Source: Rhodospirillaceae bacterium (lineage in GTDB: Bacteria > Pseudomonadota > Alphaproteobacteria > DSM-16000 > Inquilinaceae). From it: a DNA stretch of 64,000 bases. The position numbers and the translations under genes are program-made. The stretch covers positions 3,087,001 through 3,151,000 of the forward strand of contig JACKIH010000003.1 in assembly GCA_020638575.1 (NCBI GenBank). Reading direction: 5' to 3'. This document shows, piece by piece, positions 51,186 through 60,451 of the stretch. The notes beneath the pieces are model-generated. The model worked only from the letters and a program-made list of their open reading frames with translations. It did no database searches and was not told where the DNA came from. Numbering within the stretch: position 1 is the first letter of the stretch; the number at the start of each line of letters is the position of its first letter.

Positions 51186-53507
51186 ATGAGAGACCGGTCG
51201 GAAGAGCTCAAGAAGCGGCTGCTGGAAGCCTTCAGCGAGGAGGCGGAAATCCACCTCCTTGCCATCAACGAAGAGCTTGAGGCCCTGCGCAGTGCGCAGC
51301 CGGGCATTCACCAGGCCGACCGCGAGGAGACCCTGTTCCGGGCGATGCACACCTTGAAGGGTGCTTCGCGCTCGGTCGGGCTCGACGACGTGGAGCGCTA
51401 CTGCCACGACTGCGAAGCGGTGCTGCGGGAGATCACTTTGGGGCAGCGGCCGATGCTGCCCCAGACGATCAAGGACCTGCAGGACGCCGCCGACCGCATC
51501 GCCGATCTGATCGCGCGCTCCGCCATGGTGCCGCCGCGGCCGGACCCGGCCACGGTTGCGCCGCCGCGGCAAGCGGCAGACGCTTCGATCCGGCCCGCCG
51601 CGCCGTCGGGCCGTGTCGACAACCTGCCGCGGCCGGCCGCGCCGGCGGCAACGCCGCATCCCCCGCCCTCGGCCCAGGCGTCGACTGGGGCGGCGATGCC
51701 ACCGGCGCCGCAGCCGCGGGTCCCGGAGACCGCCGCCAAGCCGGCGCCACGCAGCGCCACGGCGGCGGACACCGGTTCGGCCGACCCCAGGCTGGCCAGC
51801 CTGCGGGTGCGTGTGTCCGATCTCGACCGGCTCACCATCCTTGCCGAGGACCTGATCCTGCCGCGGCTGGCCGCGCGCTCCCGTGCCGAAACGATGGTGT
51901 CCATCGCCTCCCAGGTGGATGTGGCCGTGGAGGCGATCGCCCAGATCCGCCGGCAGCGCGGCAGCGGACCGGGGGAGGACGACGGTCTCGGCGATATCGC
52001 CGCCAGCCTCAGCCAGATCCGGCGCACCCTGCGCGATCTCGGACGCGGCATGGAGCGTGACTCCCGCACCCTGAACCTCGCCGTCGACGGCATTCAGGAG
52101 GAGGTCCGCCGCCTGCGGATGATGCCGGCAGCCACGGCCCTGGAGGCGTTCCCCCGCATGGTGCGCGACCTCGCGCGGGCCACCGGCAAGGAAGTGGAGT
52201 GGCAGATCATCGGCGGCGACATGCTGATCGACCGCAAGGTGCTCGACCTGGTGAAGGACCCGCTGATCCACATGGTGCGCAATGCCGTCGACCACGGCAT
52301 CGAACCGCCCGAAGAGCGGGAGGCGGCCCACAAGCCGCGCGCCGGCCATATCATGCTCACCTTCGCGCCCGGCGATGCCGGCCGCGTCGTCGTCACGCTG
52401 GAGGACGATGGCCGCGGCTTCTCGCCCAAGGCGTTGCGCGAGGCGGCGGTGCGGTCGCGCGCGATGACGCAGCAGCAGGCCGAAGCGCTCGACGATACCG
52501 AGGTGCTGGAACTGGCCTTCCGGCCGGGGGTCAGCACCAGCCCGGTGATCACCGGCATTTCCGGCCATGGCCGCGGGCTCGCCATCGTCCAGGAGACGGT
52601 GGAGCGGATCGACGGCGACCTGAAGCTGACCTCGATCCCGAGCCAGGGCATGCGGCTGACCATCGAGCTGCCGGTCTCCATCGCCACCTATCGCGGACTG
52701 ATGCTGAAGGCGAAAGGCCAGACCTTCCTTTTGCCGCAGGAAGCCGTGGAGCGGGTGATCCGCATTCCCCGCGACAGCCTGCCCGCAGCCCTGGCGCGCG
52801 GCATGTGGTCCCACGGTGGGGAAAGCCACCCGTTGGGCAATCTGGGCGCACTGCTCGGCCTGCGCCATGGCGCTGCGGAGGAGGAGAGCCGCCGCTACGT
52901 GCCGGCGGTGGTGCTGCACAGCGGCGACCGCCGGGCCATCTTCATCGTCGACAAGGTGATGGGCGAAAGCGAGGCGGTGCTGAAGGACCTGCGGCCGCCC
53001 CTGGAACGGGTGCGCAACGTCCTCTCCATGGGACTGCTCGGTTCGGGCGCCCTGGTGCCGGTGCTGCGGCCGTCGGACCTGGTGATCTCCGTGAAGGCCA
53101 TGCCGGCCGCCCAGCAGGCCGAGATCGAAGCGGCGCGCATGCGGGTTCCGCGGATCCTCGTGGTCGACGACTCCATCACCACGCGAACCATGGAACGCAA
53201 CCTGTTCGAGGCGGCCGGCTACCAGGTGACCACGGCGGCCGACGGTATGGATGCCTGGGAGATGCTGCAGACCCAGACCTTCGACCTGGTGGTCTCCGAC
53301 ATCGACATGCCGCGCATGGACGGCTTCGAACTGACGACGCAGATCCGCGCCAGCGAGGACCTGGGCGCCATCCCGGTGGTGCTGGTGACGGCCATGGAAA
53401 GCCGCGAGGACAAGGAACGCGGCATCCGTATCGGTGCCAATGCCTACGTCATGAAGTCCAAGTTCGACGATTCGAACTTGATCGAAATCGTGCGCCGCCT
53501 GACCTGA
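51186..53507 (+). CDS. cheA: CheA-REC hybrid histidine kinase (WspE/CheA3-like)
   Basis: A 773-residue chemotaxis kinase. The N-terminal Hpt domain has the phospho-acceptor H55 in AMHTLKGASRSVG; a Pro/Ala-rich linker (about 110-195) lacks a P2 domain. Dimerisation/ATPase domains show HMVRNAVDHGIE and GHGRGLAIVQETVE. A CheW-like domain (about 500-635) precedes a C-terminal receiver with D705 in VVSDIDMPRMDG. A fused receiver distinguishes Wsp/Che3-type CheA from motility CheA. It starts eight bases after the receptor gene. Confidence 0.94.
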   Translation: MRDRSEELKKRLLEAFSEEAEIHLLAINEELEALRSAQPGIHQADREETLFRAMHTLKGASRSVGLDDVERYCHDCEAVLREITLGQRPMLPQTIKDLQDAADRIADLIARSAMVPPRPDPATVAPPRQAADASIRPAAPSGRVDNLPRPAAPAATPHPPPSAQASTGAAMPPAPQPRVPETAAKPAPRSATAADTGSADPRLASLRVRVSDLDRLTILAEDLILPRLAARSRAETMVSIASQVDVAVEAIAQIRRQRGSGPGEDDGLGDIAASLSQIRRTLRDLGRGMERDSRTLNLAVDGIQEEVRRLRMMPAATALEAFPRMVRDLARATGKEVEWQIIGGDMLIDRKVLDLVKDPLIHMVRNAVDHGIEPPEEREAAHKPRAGHIMLTFAPGDAGRVVVTLEDDGRGFSPKALREAAVRSRAMTQQQAEALDDTEVLELAFRPGVSTSPVITGISGHGRGLAIVQETVERIDGDLKLTSIPSQGMRLTIELPVSIATYRGLMLKAKGQTFLLPQEAVERVIRIPRDSLPAALARGMWSHGGESHPLGNLGALLGLRHGAAEEESRRYVPAVVLHSGDRRAIFIVDKVMGESEAVLKDLRPPLERVRNVLSMGLLGSGALVPVLRPSDLVISVKAMPAAQQAEIEAARMRVPRILVVDDSITTRTMERNLFEAAGYQVTTAADGMDAWEMLQTQTFDLVVSDIDMPRMDGFELTTQIRASEDLGAIPVVLVTAMESREDKERGIRIGANAYVMKSKFDDSNLIEIVRRLT

Positions 53508-53520
53508 GGGAGCGACGGCT

Positions 53521-54651
53521 GTGATTCGTGTTCTGGTGGTGGAAGATTCGGCGGTTCAGCGGGAGCTCCTGTGCGCCCGGCTGAAGGAGTCCGGTCTGTT
53601 CACCATCGTCGGACCGGCGCAGGACGGCGAGGAGGCCGTCGTGCTGACGGCCCGGCTGCGCCCCGACGTGATCTTGATGGACTGCCACATGCCGCGGCTC
53701 GACGGCATCGGCGCCACCCGCGAGATCATGGACCGCACCCCCACGCCCATCGTGATCGCCAGCGCCAGCCTGCTGCCCAACGAGACCGAGCTGTCCTTCC
53801 GGGCGCTCAGCGCGGGCGCCCTGGCGGCACTCTATAAACCCATCGCCATCAACCATCCCCAGCACGAGCAGATGGTGGACGAGTTGATCCGCACCTTGCG
53901 GCAGATGTCCGAGGTGCGGGTCATGCGCCGCCCATTGCAGATTCCCCCCGTCGTTCCACGGGTGCCCCAGCGCGAGGTGAACTCGGTGCGCCTCGTCGCC
54001 ATCGGCGGCTCCACCGGTGCGCCGGGCCTGATCGGCAACCTGCTGGCCCGGCTGGCCGGGCTGCCCGCACCCATCCTGATCGTGCAGCATCTGTCCGAAG
54101 GGTTCGTGGCGGGCTTCGCCGAATGGCTGAGCCGCTATTCGCATATGCCGGTGGAGGTGGCGGCGCACCGGCGCCAGGTGGAGCCCGGCCATGTCTATGT
54201 GGCGCCGGACGGTCAGCACCTCGGTATCACCAATGCCGGGCAGATTGCCCTGTCGGGCGCGCCGCCGGATGCCGGGTTCCGACCGTCGGCCAGCTTCCTG
54301 TTCCACAGCGTGGCGACCGCCTACGGCAGCAGTGCGCTCGGTCTGATTCTCACCGGCATGGGGCGCGACGGTGCGGACGGCATGCTGGCCCTGCGCAACG
54401 CCGGCGGCGTCACCGTGGCCCAGGACGAAGCGAGCTGCGTGGTGCCCGGCATGCCCAACGAAGCCCGGCGTCTGGGGGCCGTGCAGCATGTGCTGCCACC
54501 CTCGGAGATGGCCGCCTACATCGCCCAATGTGTTGTTCCACCACCCAAAACGGCCAATGGCCAGGAGATAGCCTGTGACCCGCGAAGCCACCGTCTTGAT
54601 TGCCGAGGACAGCCCGACGCAGGCGGCGCAGATCACGTTTCTGCTGACTGA
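53521..54651 (+). CDS. cheB: Chemotaxis methylesterase CheB (WspF/CheB3-like)
   Basis: A 376-residue REC-methylesterase. The receiver acceptor is D54 in ILMDCHMPRLDG; the esterase triad is S164 (GGSTGAP), H190 (VQHLSEGF) and D283 (TGMGRDGADG). The start is GTG 53521, 13 bases after cheA. The final 25 codons overlap the next gene out of frame by 77 bases and give a Cys/His-containing tail absent from usual CheB proteins. It removes methyl groups added by CheR. Confidence 0.93.
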   Translation: MIRVLVVEDSAVQRELLCARLKESGLFTIVGPAQDGEEAVVLTARLRPDVILMDCHMPRLDGIGATREIMDRTPTPIVIASASLLPNETELSFRALSAGALAALYKPIAINHPQHEQMVDELIRTLRQMSEVRVMRRPLQIPPVVPRVPQREVNSVRLVAIGGSTGAPGLIGNLLARLAGLPAPILIVQHLSEGFVAGFAEWLSRYSHMPVEVAAHRRQVEPGHVYVAPDGQHLGITNAGQIALSGAPPDAGFRPSASFLFHSVATAYGSSALGLILTGMGRDGADGMLALRNAGGVTVAQDEASCVVPGMPNEARRLGAVQHVLPPSEMAAYIAQCVVPPPKTANGQEIACDPRSHRLDCRGQPDAGGADHVSAD

Positions 54652-57600
54652 ACACGGCTACAACGTCATCCGGGCGCGCAACGGACGCGAGGCCCTGGAC
54701 CTGTTGCGTGCGGACCTGCCGGACATCCTGATCAGCGATGTCGTGATGCCGGAAATGAACGGCTACGACCTGTGCCGGACCGTCAAGTCCGACCCGGTGA
54801 CGGCGCGCCTGCCGGTCATCCTGGTGACCGGGCTGTCGAGCCCGCAGGATGTCTTCAAGGGCCTCAACGCCGGGGCCGACAATTTCGTCACCAAGCCCTA
54901 TGACGAAAGCAATCTGGTAAGCCGCATCGACTATCTGCTGGCCAATCAGAAGATCCGCGCGGGCGAGAACCTGCGGTCGGGCATCGAAATCGAACTCAAT
55001 GGCCAGCGCCATTTCATCACTGCGGAGCGCCAGCAGATCCTCGACCTGCTGATTTCCACCTACGAGCAGGCCATCCATCTCTACGACACGCTGGAGGAGC
55101 GCCAGCGCGACCTATCGAAATCCTACCACCTGCTGGATGCGCTCTACGGCTTCGCCGACGACCTGAACCGCTGCCGCACGCGTGCGGAGGTGGCCAGTGC
55201 CGCCATCGAGCGCGCCTCCAAGCTGCCCCAGGTGGTGGCCGGCTGGATCTACCTCAACAACGCCGGCACCTACGGCATGGCGAGCGCCGTCGGCGTGCCC
55301 TACGACGTGGTTCCCGAGGTGCTGGACCATTCGGCACCCGACCATCCCAGGCCGGAAATGGCCTCCTACCGGCCGCAGCCGCGCGAATTGGCGCTGACGG
55401 ACGCGATGGCGGCCCGCTGGATGCCCGGCAGCCACAAATGGATCAGCATCGACCTGACCAACGACGGCGAAATCCTCGGGGTGCTGGGCCTCATCTACCA
55501 GGTCGATCACGCCATCAGCGACGAGAACGTGAAGACGCTGACCAGCGTCGGCTACCAGATCGGCGTCGCCCTGGAACGGGCGCGGCTGCACGAAAGTCTG
55601 GAACGCAAGGTCGAGGAGCGGACGAGCGAACTGCAGCGCTCCGAACGCGCGCTGGCGATCCACGCCCGCCAGCAGGCGACAGTGGCCACCTTCGGCATCC
55701 GCGCGCTCGGCGAAACCTCCACCGCCGGCATTTGCCGGTCGGCCATGAACGCGCTCACCCAGACGTTCGATGCCCACTTCGTGCGGATCAGCGAATTCCG
55801 CCCCGCCGCGGCCGACTGGGTGACCCGTGCGGCTTCCGGCTGGCCGGATACCTTGACGGTGGCAGCCGATCCGGAGATCGCCACCCTTGTCGACGGCGTG
55901 CTGGCGAGCAGCGAACCCCTGGCCATTGGCGACTGGTCCCAGTTCGCCGCCATGCGCTGCCCCCGTGCCCTGGCGGCGGCCGGGGTGCGGAGCTCGATGG
56001 TGGTACCGATCATGGCGCCGTTCGGGGCCTTCGGGGTGATCGAAGTGCACACCGACGGGCGCGGCGCCCTGGTGGAGGCCGATGTGCACTTCATCGTGGC
56101 GGTGGCCACCGGCATCGGTGCCGCGGTGGGCCGGTTGCGCCACGAAGAGGGGCTGCGCCGGACCAGCCAGACCCTGCAAGCGATTTTGGATGCTTCGCCG
56201 GTGGCGATCATCACGCTCGATCCGTCCGGCCTTGTGCAGAGCTGGAATGCCGCGGCGGAGCACATTTTCGGCTATCCGGCGGAAGAGGTGGTGGGCCAGC
56301 CCATGCCGGTGATGGTCGATGCGGAGGGGGGGACGCCGTGCCCGCTCGGCTGCGAGGGCGGCGATTGCGGTTGCGAATCGGCCTGCCAGGTGCAGGCGCT
56401 GACGAAGGACGGAACGCGCCTGGATATCCAGGTGTCGCGTGCCAGCTTGTCGGAAGAAGCCGGCGGCCTCGTGCTGACGGTGGACGACGTGACCCAGCGC
56501 CGCCGCCTGGAAGACCATCTGCGCCACGCCCACAAGATGGAAGCCATCGGCAACCTGACGGGTGGCATCGCCCACGATTTCAACAACCTGCTGATGATCA
56601 TGGTGGGCAACCTGGACATCCTGCGCACGGTGATCGCCGATCGGCCCGATGCGGTCGAACTGCTCGACAAGGCGATCCACGCCTCCACGCGCGGATCCGA
56701 TCTCACCCGCCAGCTTCTGGCCTTCGCCCACAAGCAGACCCTGCAGCCCGATGTGGTGGATGTGGACCAGCTCCTCACCGGCATGACCAAGCTGCTTGAG
56801 CGGACCCTTGGCTCCAACGTCAAGGTGCACTTGAAGACCGGCCAGAGCACCTGGCCGATCCTGGTCGACCCTTCGCAGCTCGACTCCGCCATCGTGAACC
56901 TGGCGATCAATGCCCGCGACGCCATGCCGGACGGCGGCGACCTGACCATCGAGACCAGCAACTTGACGGCCGACCAGAGCACGGTGGCCCTGCAGCCCGG
57001 CCTGACGGAAGGCGACTACGTGGTGGTGTCGGTCAGCGACACCGGTACCGGCATCCCCGAAAGCGTGCGCCAGCGGATCTTCGAGCCGTTCTTCACCACC
57101 AAGGGTCTACACAAGGGCACCGGCCTCGGGCTCGCCATGATTTACGGCTTCGTTAAGCAGTCCGGCGGGCACGTCAGCGTCTACAGCGAGGTCGGCCACG
57201 GCACCGTCTTCCGGCTCTATCTGCCGCGGGCGCCGGAGGCGCGGGCGTCGGCGAAAAAGGCAGATAGCGCAAGCACCGAGGTGCCGATGGCGCGCAACGG
57301 CGAGACCGTATTGATCGTCGAGGACAACGAAGCCATTCGCGAAGCCGTGGAGCACCAGATCGGCAGCCTCGGCTACACCATGGTCAGCGCCAGCGATGCC
57401 ACCGAGGCCATGGCGATCCTGGAAGGGAAGACTCGGGTCGACATCCTGTTTTCCGATGTGATGCTGCCCGGATCGATGAACGGCTTGGCACTGGCGCAGC
57501 ATGTCAGCGAGCACTGGCCGGACATCGCCATCCTTCTCACCTCGGGCTTCACCGAGCCCAAGTTGAAGGACCAGTATAAGGAGCATCGGTTCCAGATTAT

Positions 57601-57661
57601 CCCCAAACCTTACCGGCTGATCGAGTTGGCGCGTCGGCTGGAGACGTTAACTGTGCACTAA
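54575..57661 (+). CDS. Hybrid histidine kinase REC-GAF-PAS-HisKA-HATPase-REC (CheS3-like)
   Basis: A 1028-residue soluble hybrid kinase. Order: receiver with D55 (LISDVVMPEMNG), linker helices, two GAF-like regions (about 185-345 and 365-525), a PAS domain (about 530-650), HisKA with H667 (GIAHDFNNLLMIM), ATPase (about 710-885) and a C-terminal receiver with D961 (LFSDVMLPG). A cluster of five cysteines (C589, C593, C598, C600, C604) sits inside the PAS domain. The N-terminal receiver beside cheA-cheB matches Rhodospirillum centenum CheS3, which works with CheA3 to control cyst formation. GTG start 54575 is inside cheB after AGGAGA. Confidence 0.88.
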   Translation: MTREATVLIAEDSPTQAAQITFLLTEHGYNVIRARNGREALDLLRADLPDILISDVVMPEMNGYDLCRTVKSDPVTARLPVILVTGLSSPQDVFKGLNAGADNFVTKPYDESNLVSRIDYLLANQKIRAGENLRSGIEIELNGQRHFITAERQQILDLLISTYEQAIHLYDTLEERQRDLSKSYHLLDALYGFADDLNRCRTRAEVASAAIERASKLPQVVAGWIYLNNAGTYGMASAVGVPYDVVPEVLDHSAPDHPRPEMASYRPQPRELALTDAMAARWMPGSHKWISIDLTNDGEILGVLGLIYQVDHAISDENVKTLTSVGYQIGVALERARLHESLERKVEERTSELQRSERALAIHARQQATVATFGIRALGETSTAGICRSAMNALTQTFDAHFVRISEFRPAAADWVTRAASGWPDTLTVAADPEIATLVDGVLASSEPLAIGDWSQFAAMRCPRALAAAGVRSSMVVPIMAPFGAFGVIEVHTDGRGALVEADVHFIVAVATGIGAAVGRLRHEEGLRRTSQTLQAILDASPVAIITLDPSGLVQSWNAAAEHIFGYPAEEVVGQPMPVMVDAEGGTPCPLGCEGGDCGCESACQVQALTKDGTRLDIQVSRASLSEEAGGLVLTVDDVTQRRRLEDHLRHAHKMEAIGNLTGGIAHDFNNLLMIMVGNLDILRTVIADRPDAVELLDKAIHASTRGSDLTRQLLAFAHKQTLQPDVVDVDQLLTGMTKLLERTLGSNVKVHLKTGQSTWPILVDPSQLDSAIVNLAINARDAMPDGGDLTIETSNLTADQSTVALQPGLTEGDYVVVSVSDTGTGIPESVRQRIFEPFFTTKGLHKGTGLGLAMIYGFVKQSGGHVSVYSEVGHGTVFRLYLPRAPEARASAKKADSASTEVPMARNGETVLIVEDNEAIREAVEHQIGSLGYTMVSASDATEAMAILEGKTRVDILFSDVMLPGSMNGLALAQHVSEHWPDIAILLTSGFTEPKLKDQYKEHRFQIIPKPYRLIELARRLETLTVH

Positions 57662-57662
57662 C
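57647..57662 (+). promoter_or_regulatory. Imperfect CtrA-type box before the REC-EAL gene
   Basis: TTAACTGTGCACTAAC differs by one base from TTAA-N7-TTAAC. It overlaps the stop codon of the hybrid kinase and lies about 160 bases before the next start. One mismatch makes it weaker evidence than the two boxes near 41400. Confidence 0.35.
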
Positions 57663-57732
57663 CACTCGCACGATATGGTTCCTCAAGATCTTCAGCTCAG
57701 CTCATGTCAATGGGCATCCAGGTGGTTTAATT

Positions 57733-57759
57733 CGGCATCTGTGAAAACTATAGATGCCG
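57733..57759. promoter_or_regulatory. Inverted repeat upstream of the REC-EAL gene
   Basis: CGGCATCT and AGATGCCG are perfect eight-base arms separated by 11 AT-rich bases. It lies 65 bases before the start and could be an operator or a small hairpin in the leader. Confidence 0.4.
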
Positions 57760-57823
57760 TAATGCTGCCAAATGCCGGTGCATTGCTAAGAGCTCGGCTG
57801 CCGTGTCATATGGAAAGAGTCGC

Positions 57824-59026
57824 ATGAGCGGTCCGCGTGTCTTGGTCATTGATGACGAAGCAGAGATCGGCGAGTTGGTCGTCTCCGCCGCACAACTGTG
57901 TGGGTTCGTCGGCGAGGCGGTGACCAATGCTCAGGATTTCCGAGCCAAGCTCGCCGACTTCAAGCCGGGGCTTCTGGTGCTCGACCTGCAGCTTCCCGAC
58001 ATCGACGGGGTGATGCTGCTGCGCGAGCTGGCCGAGCGCGGCTCCAAGGCGAAGATCATCATCATGAGCGGGTTCGATTCCAAAGTGGTGGAATCGGCGC
58101 GCCAGCTTGGCATCGGCCGCGGGCTCGACATCGTCGCCATGGTGCAGAAGCCGATCCGCATCAAGGAGCTGTGCGAGTTGCTGAAGAGCATGGTGGTGGA
58201 GGAAGAGGTGGTGATCGATGGAGCGGCCATCGCCACCGGCATCTCCACCAATGCGTTCTGGCTTGCCTTCCAACCCAAGGTCGGGTTGGCCAATGCGGTG
58301 AACGGCGGCATCGCCGACCGTCCGGTGGGCTTCGAGGCGCTGCTGCGCTGGCAGCATCCCAGCCGCGGCTTCATACCGCCGACGGAGTTCATCCCGGCTG
58401 CGGAAACCAGCGGCCAGATGGCGCGGTTGACCGAGCATGTGATTGAACTGGCGCTCGGCCAGGTGCGCGCCTGGGAGCAGGAAAACCTGTTCCCGACGGT
58501 CGCCATCAACGTCTCGGCCAGCGACCTGCACGCCACCGACTTCGCCGACGGCCTGGTGGCCCGCTGCCGGGGCTACAAGGTGAAGCCCGAACGCCTGATG
58601 ATCGAACTCACCGAGACCGCCACCATGAGCGATCCGGTGCTCGCCATGGACATCCTCACGCGGCTCCGGATCATGGGGTTCCGCCTGTCCATCGACGATT
58701 TCGGCACCGGCTATTCCTCGCTGGTGCAGCTCCAGCGCATGCCGTTCTCCGAGCTGAAGATCGACCGCGCCTTCGTCGCCGACTGCCACAAGTCGCCGCA
58801 GGCACGGATGATCATCAAGACGATGGTGGACCTGGCCCACAACCTGGGTCTCAGCGCCATCGCCGAGGGGGTGGAGAACAACGAGATCCTGGAGACGGTG
58901 CGCAACCTGGGTTGCGACGAGGTGCAGGGCTTCGGCATCGCCAAGCCGATGCCGGCCGACGAGGCCGGACTGTGGTTCCGCCGCGCGCTGGAAGCCGGCG
59001 AGCCGAAGGTGGCCGCCGCCACCTGA
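57824..59026 (+). CDS. REC-EAL cyclic-di-GMP phosphodiesterase
   Basis: A 400-residue response regulator. The receiver (about 1-125) has D54 in LVLDLQLPDIDG; the EAL domain (about 140-390) has E171 in GFEALLRWQHP, IELTETA, DDFGTGYSSLVQL and IAEGVENNE, so catalytic residues are kept. It is a candidate phospho-output of the upstream chemosensory kinases. ATG 57824 follows GGAAAGA at five bases; GTG 57803 is in frame. A 162-base gap with an inverted repeat and an imperfect CtrA box separates it from the hybrid kinase, so it may have its own promoter. Confidence 0.92.
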   Translation: MSGPRVLVIDDEAEIGELVVSAAQLCGFVGEAVTNAQDFRAKLADFKPGLLVLDLQLPDIDGVMLLRELAERGSKAKIIIMSGFDSKVVESARQLGIGRGLDIVAMVQKPIRIKELCELLKSMVVEEEVVIDGAAIATGISTNAFWLAFQPKVGLANAVNGGIADRPVGFEALLRWQHPSRGFIPPTEFIPAAETSGQMARLTEHVIELALGQVRAWEQENLFPTVAINVSASDLHATDFADGLVARCRGYKVKPERLMIELTETATMSDPVLAMDILTRLRIMGFRLSIDDFGTGYSSLVQLQRMPFSELKIDRAFVADCHKSPQARMIIKTMVDLAHNLGLSAIAEGVENNEILETVRNLGCDEVQGFGIAKPMPADEAGLWFRRALEAGEPKVAAAT

Positions 59027-59056
59027 CGCGGCGGCGCCGGCCCCTCCACCGCAACG

Positions 59057-60130
59057 TCAGCCGCCGCCGGCGATGCGCTCCAGGTACGACAGGCTTTCCG
59101 GGTTGAATTGCCTGCCCACGACGGCGATGCGGGCGATGGCGCGGTCGCGTGAGACCTTCAGGTGCGCTTCCAGCGCGTCCGCCGCTTCGGCCACCTTGCC
59201 CTCGGCAATGCGATCGATGATCGCCAGATGCTCCAGCAGGAAGGGCTCCACCTCGAACAGCCGTGGGTTGAAGCCGTACAGGAAGCGGTGGGCAATCAGC
59301 AGCGACTGGGGCAGGCGGATGGCCTGCATCAGGCTGAGACTGCCGCAGTGGCCGAGCAGGGTGATGTGGAGGTCTTCCTCCAGCCGGTCGAGCGTTTCGC
59401 CGGTGATGGTGCGGGCGTGGCTGATGGATTCATCGAGGCTGCGGCGCATCCGCGCCAACAGGCCGGATGGCGCATGGGCCGCGGCCTTCGCCAGGGCCAC
59501 CGGCTCCAGCACCCAGCGCAGCTCGTACAGCTCGCTCACGTAAGCGGGGCTGAGGGCCGGCGCATACCACCGCGAGCGTTCGTCCTTGCGCACCACGCCG
59601 CGCTGCTGCAGCCGCCCCAGCACGTCGCGCGCCACGGTGCGGCTGACGCCATAGTGCTCCGCCAGCTTGGCCTCGATGACCCGCCAGCCGGCGAACGAAC
59701 TGCGCCCGGCAATCTCCCGCTCCACCTCGCCGTAGATGCGCTCCCAGGTGGGGGGGGACGACAGCACGACGCTTTCGCCCAGCGCCGAGGGCAGCGGCGG
59801 CAGCGATGGTGCGCCGCCCAGCCCGACCACGGTGTAGCCGCGCCCCGCCGCCTTTTCGATCAGCCCCGCGCGTGCCAGCTCGGCCAGTGCTTTGCGCGCC
59901 GGCGCCCGGCTGATGCCGAAACGCGCCGTTACCTTGGCCTCCAGCAGCCGCTCGCCGGGGGCGATCTCCCCGGCATCGATTTGCCGCGCGAGGATGTCGT
60001 AGGCGCGCTGATAGAGCCGCGGCGAGGCACCGGACACCCCGGAGCCGTCGCGCCGTTCGGCCGGCCGGGCCCGCAGGTCGTCCAGCGGCGCGCTCTTGGC
60101 GTGACGGTGCCCCTCAGGGGTAGCGGACAT
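59057..60130 (-). CDS. GntR-family regulator with two winged helices and FCD domain
   Basis: A 357-residue regulator. The first GntR winged helix (about 38-105) has LYQRAYDILARQIDAGEIAPGERL and FGISRAPARKAL. A second, complete-looking one (about 130-205) has WERIYGEVEREIAG and YGVSRTVARDVLGRLQQRGV. The C-terminal FCD ligand domain has LDESISHARTI and later EAHLKVSRDRA. One winged helix is the norm for FadR/FCD proteins, so this tandem is unusual. ATG 60130 is used because the open frame further upstream is not protein-like. Divergent from the SDR-Ldh-TRAP operon, it probably controls that operon in response to a carboxylate. Confidence 0.85.
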   Translation of the reverse strand: MSATPEGHRHAKSAPLDDLRARPAERRDGSGVSGASPRLYQRAYDILARQIDAGEIAPGERLLEAKVTARFGISRAPARKALAELARAGLIEKAAGRGYTVVGLGGAPSLPPLPSALGESVVLSSPPTWERIYGEVEREIAGRSSFAGWRVIEAKLAEHYGVSRTVARDVLGRLQQRGVVRKDERSRWYAPALSPAYVSELYELRWVLEPVALAKAAAHAPSGLLARMRRSLDESISHARTITGETLDRLEEDLHITLLGHCGSLSLMQAIRLPQSLLIAHRFLYGFNPRLFEVEPFLLEHLAIIDRIAEGKVAEAADALEAHLKVSRDRAIARIAVVGRQFNPESLSYLERIAGGG

Positions 60131-60451
60131 GCACGAAACCTGTCGGCTGGGGGGGCCGGACGACCGGCCGTCGCCAGCATCCGAGGGCGGGGACTCCGGC
60201 GGCGCAGCGGGTCGCGACGGAGCCCAGAACCATAGCCCCGTGGCCGGGCTGCCGCAACGCGCGGAGCCGCCGGCCCGGGGGTCGATCCCATGTCCGGAGG
60301 TGGCTTCGCGGCACCCAGTTCCCTCGCCGGACTCAAGTGTCCCGCTTCGGGTGGACGATCTTCGGTTGTCCCGCGGCGCCATCTATGTATAGTGTACACA
60401 AAAGACGTTTAAGGGCCATAGGCTACGCCGTGGCGGGAGGAGAGACCGGGC
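60131..60451. other. Divergent promoter region between GntR gene and SDR operon
   Basis: A 321-base gap without a gene. Most is GC-rich; at 60380-60410 it becomes AT-rich and contains TATGTATAGTGTACAC, a likely promoter/operator for the SDR operon. Confidence 0.55.
60392..60399. promoter_or_regulatory. GTGTACAC palindrome upstream of the SDR gene
   Basis: A perfect eight-base palindrome in the short AT-rich patch, 52 bases before the SDR start. FCD-type GntR proteins bind short GTnnnAC-like palindromes, so it is a candidate operator for the divergent regulator. Confidence 0.4.

Noticed and set aside
60131..60382. N-terminal extension of the GntR regulator.
   Set aside because: The translated sequence is Ser/Pro/Gly-rich without resemblance to regulators, and it would cover the divergent promoter region.
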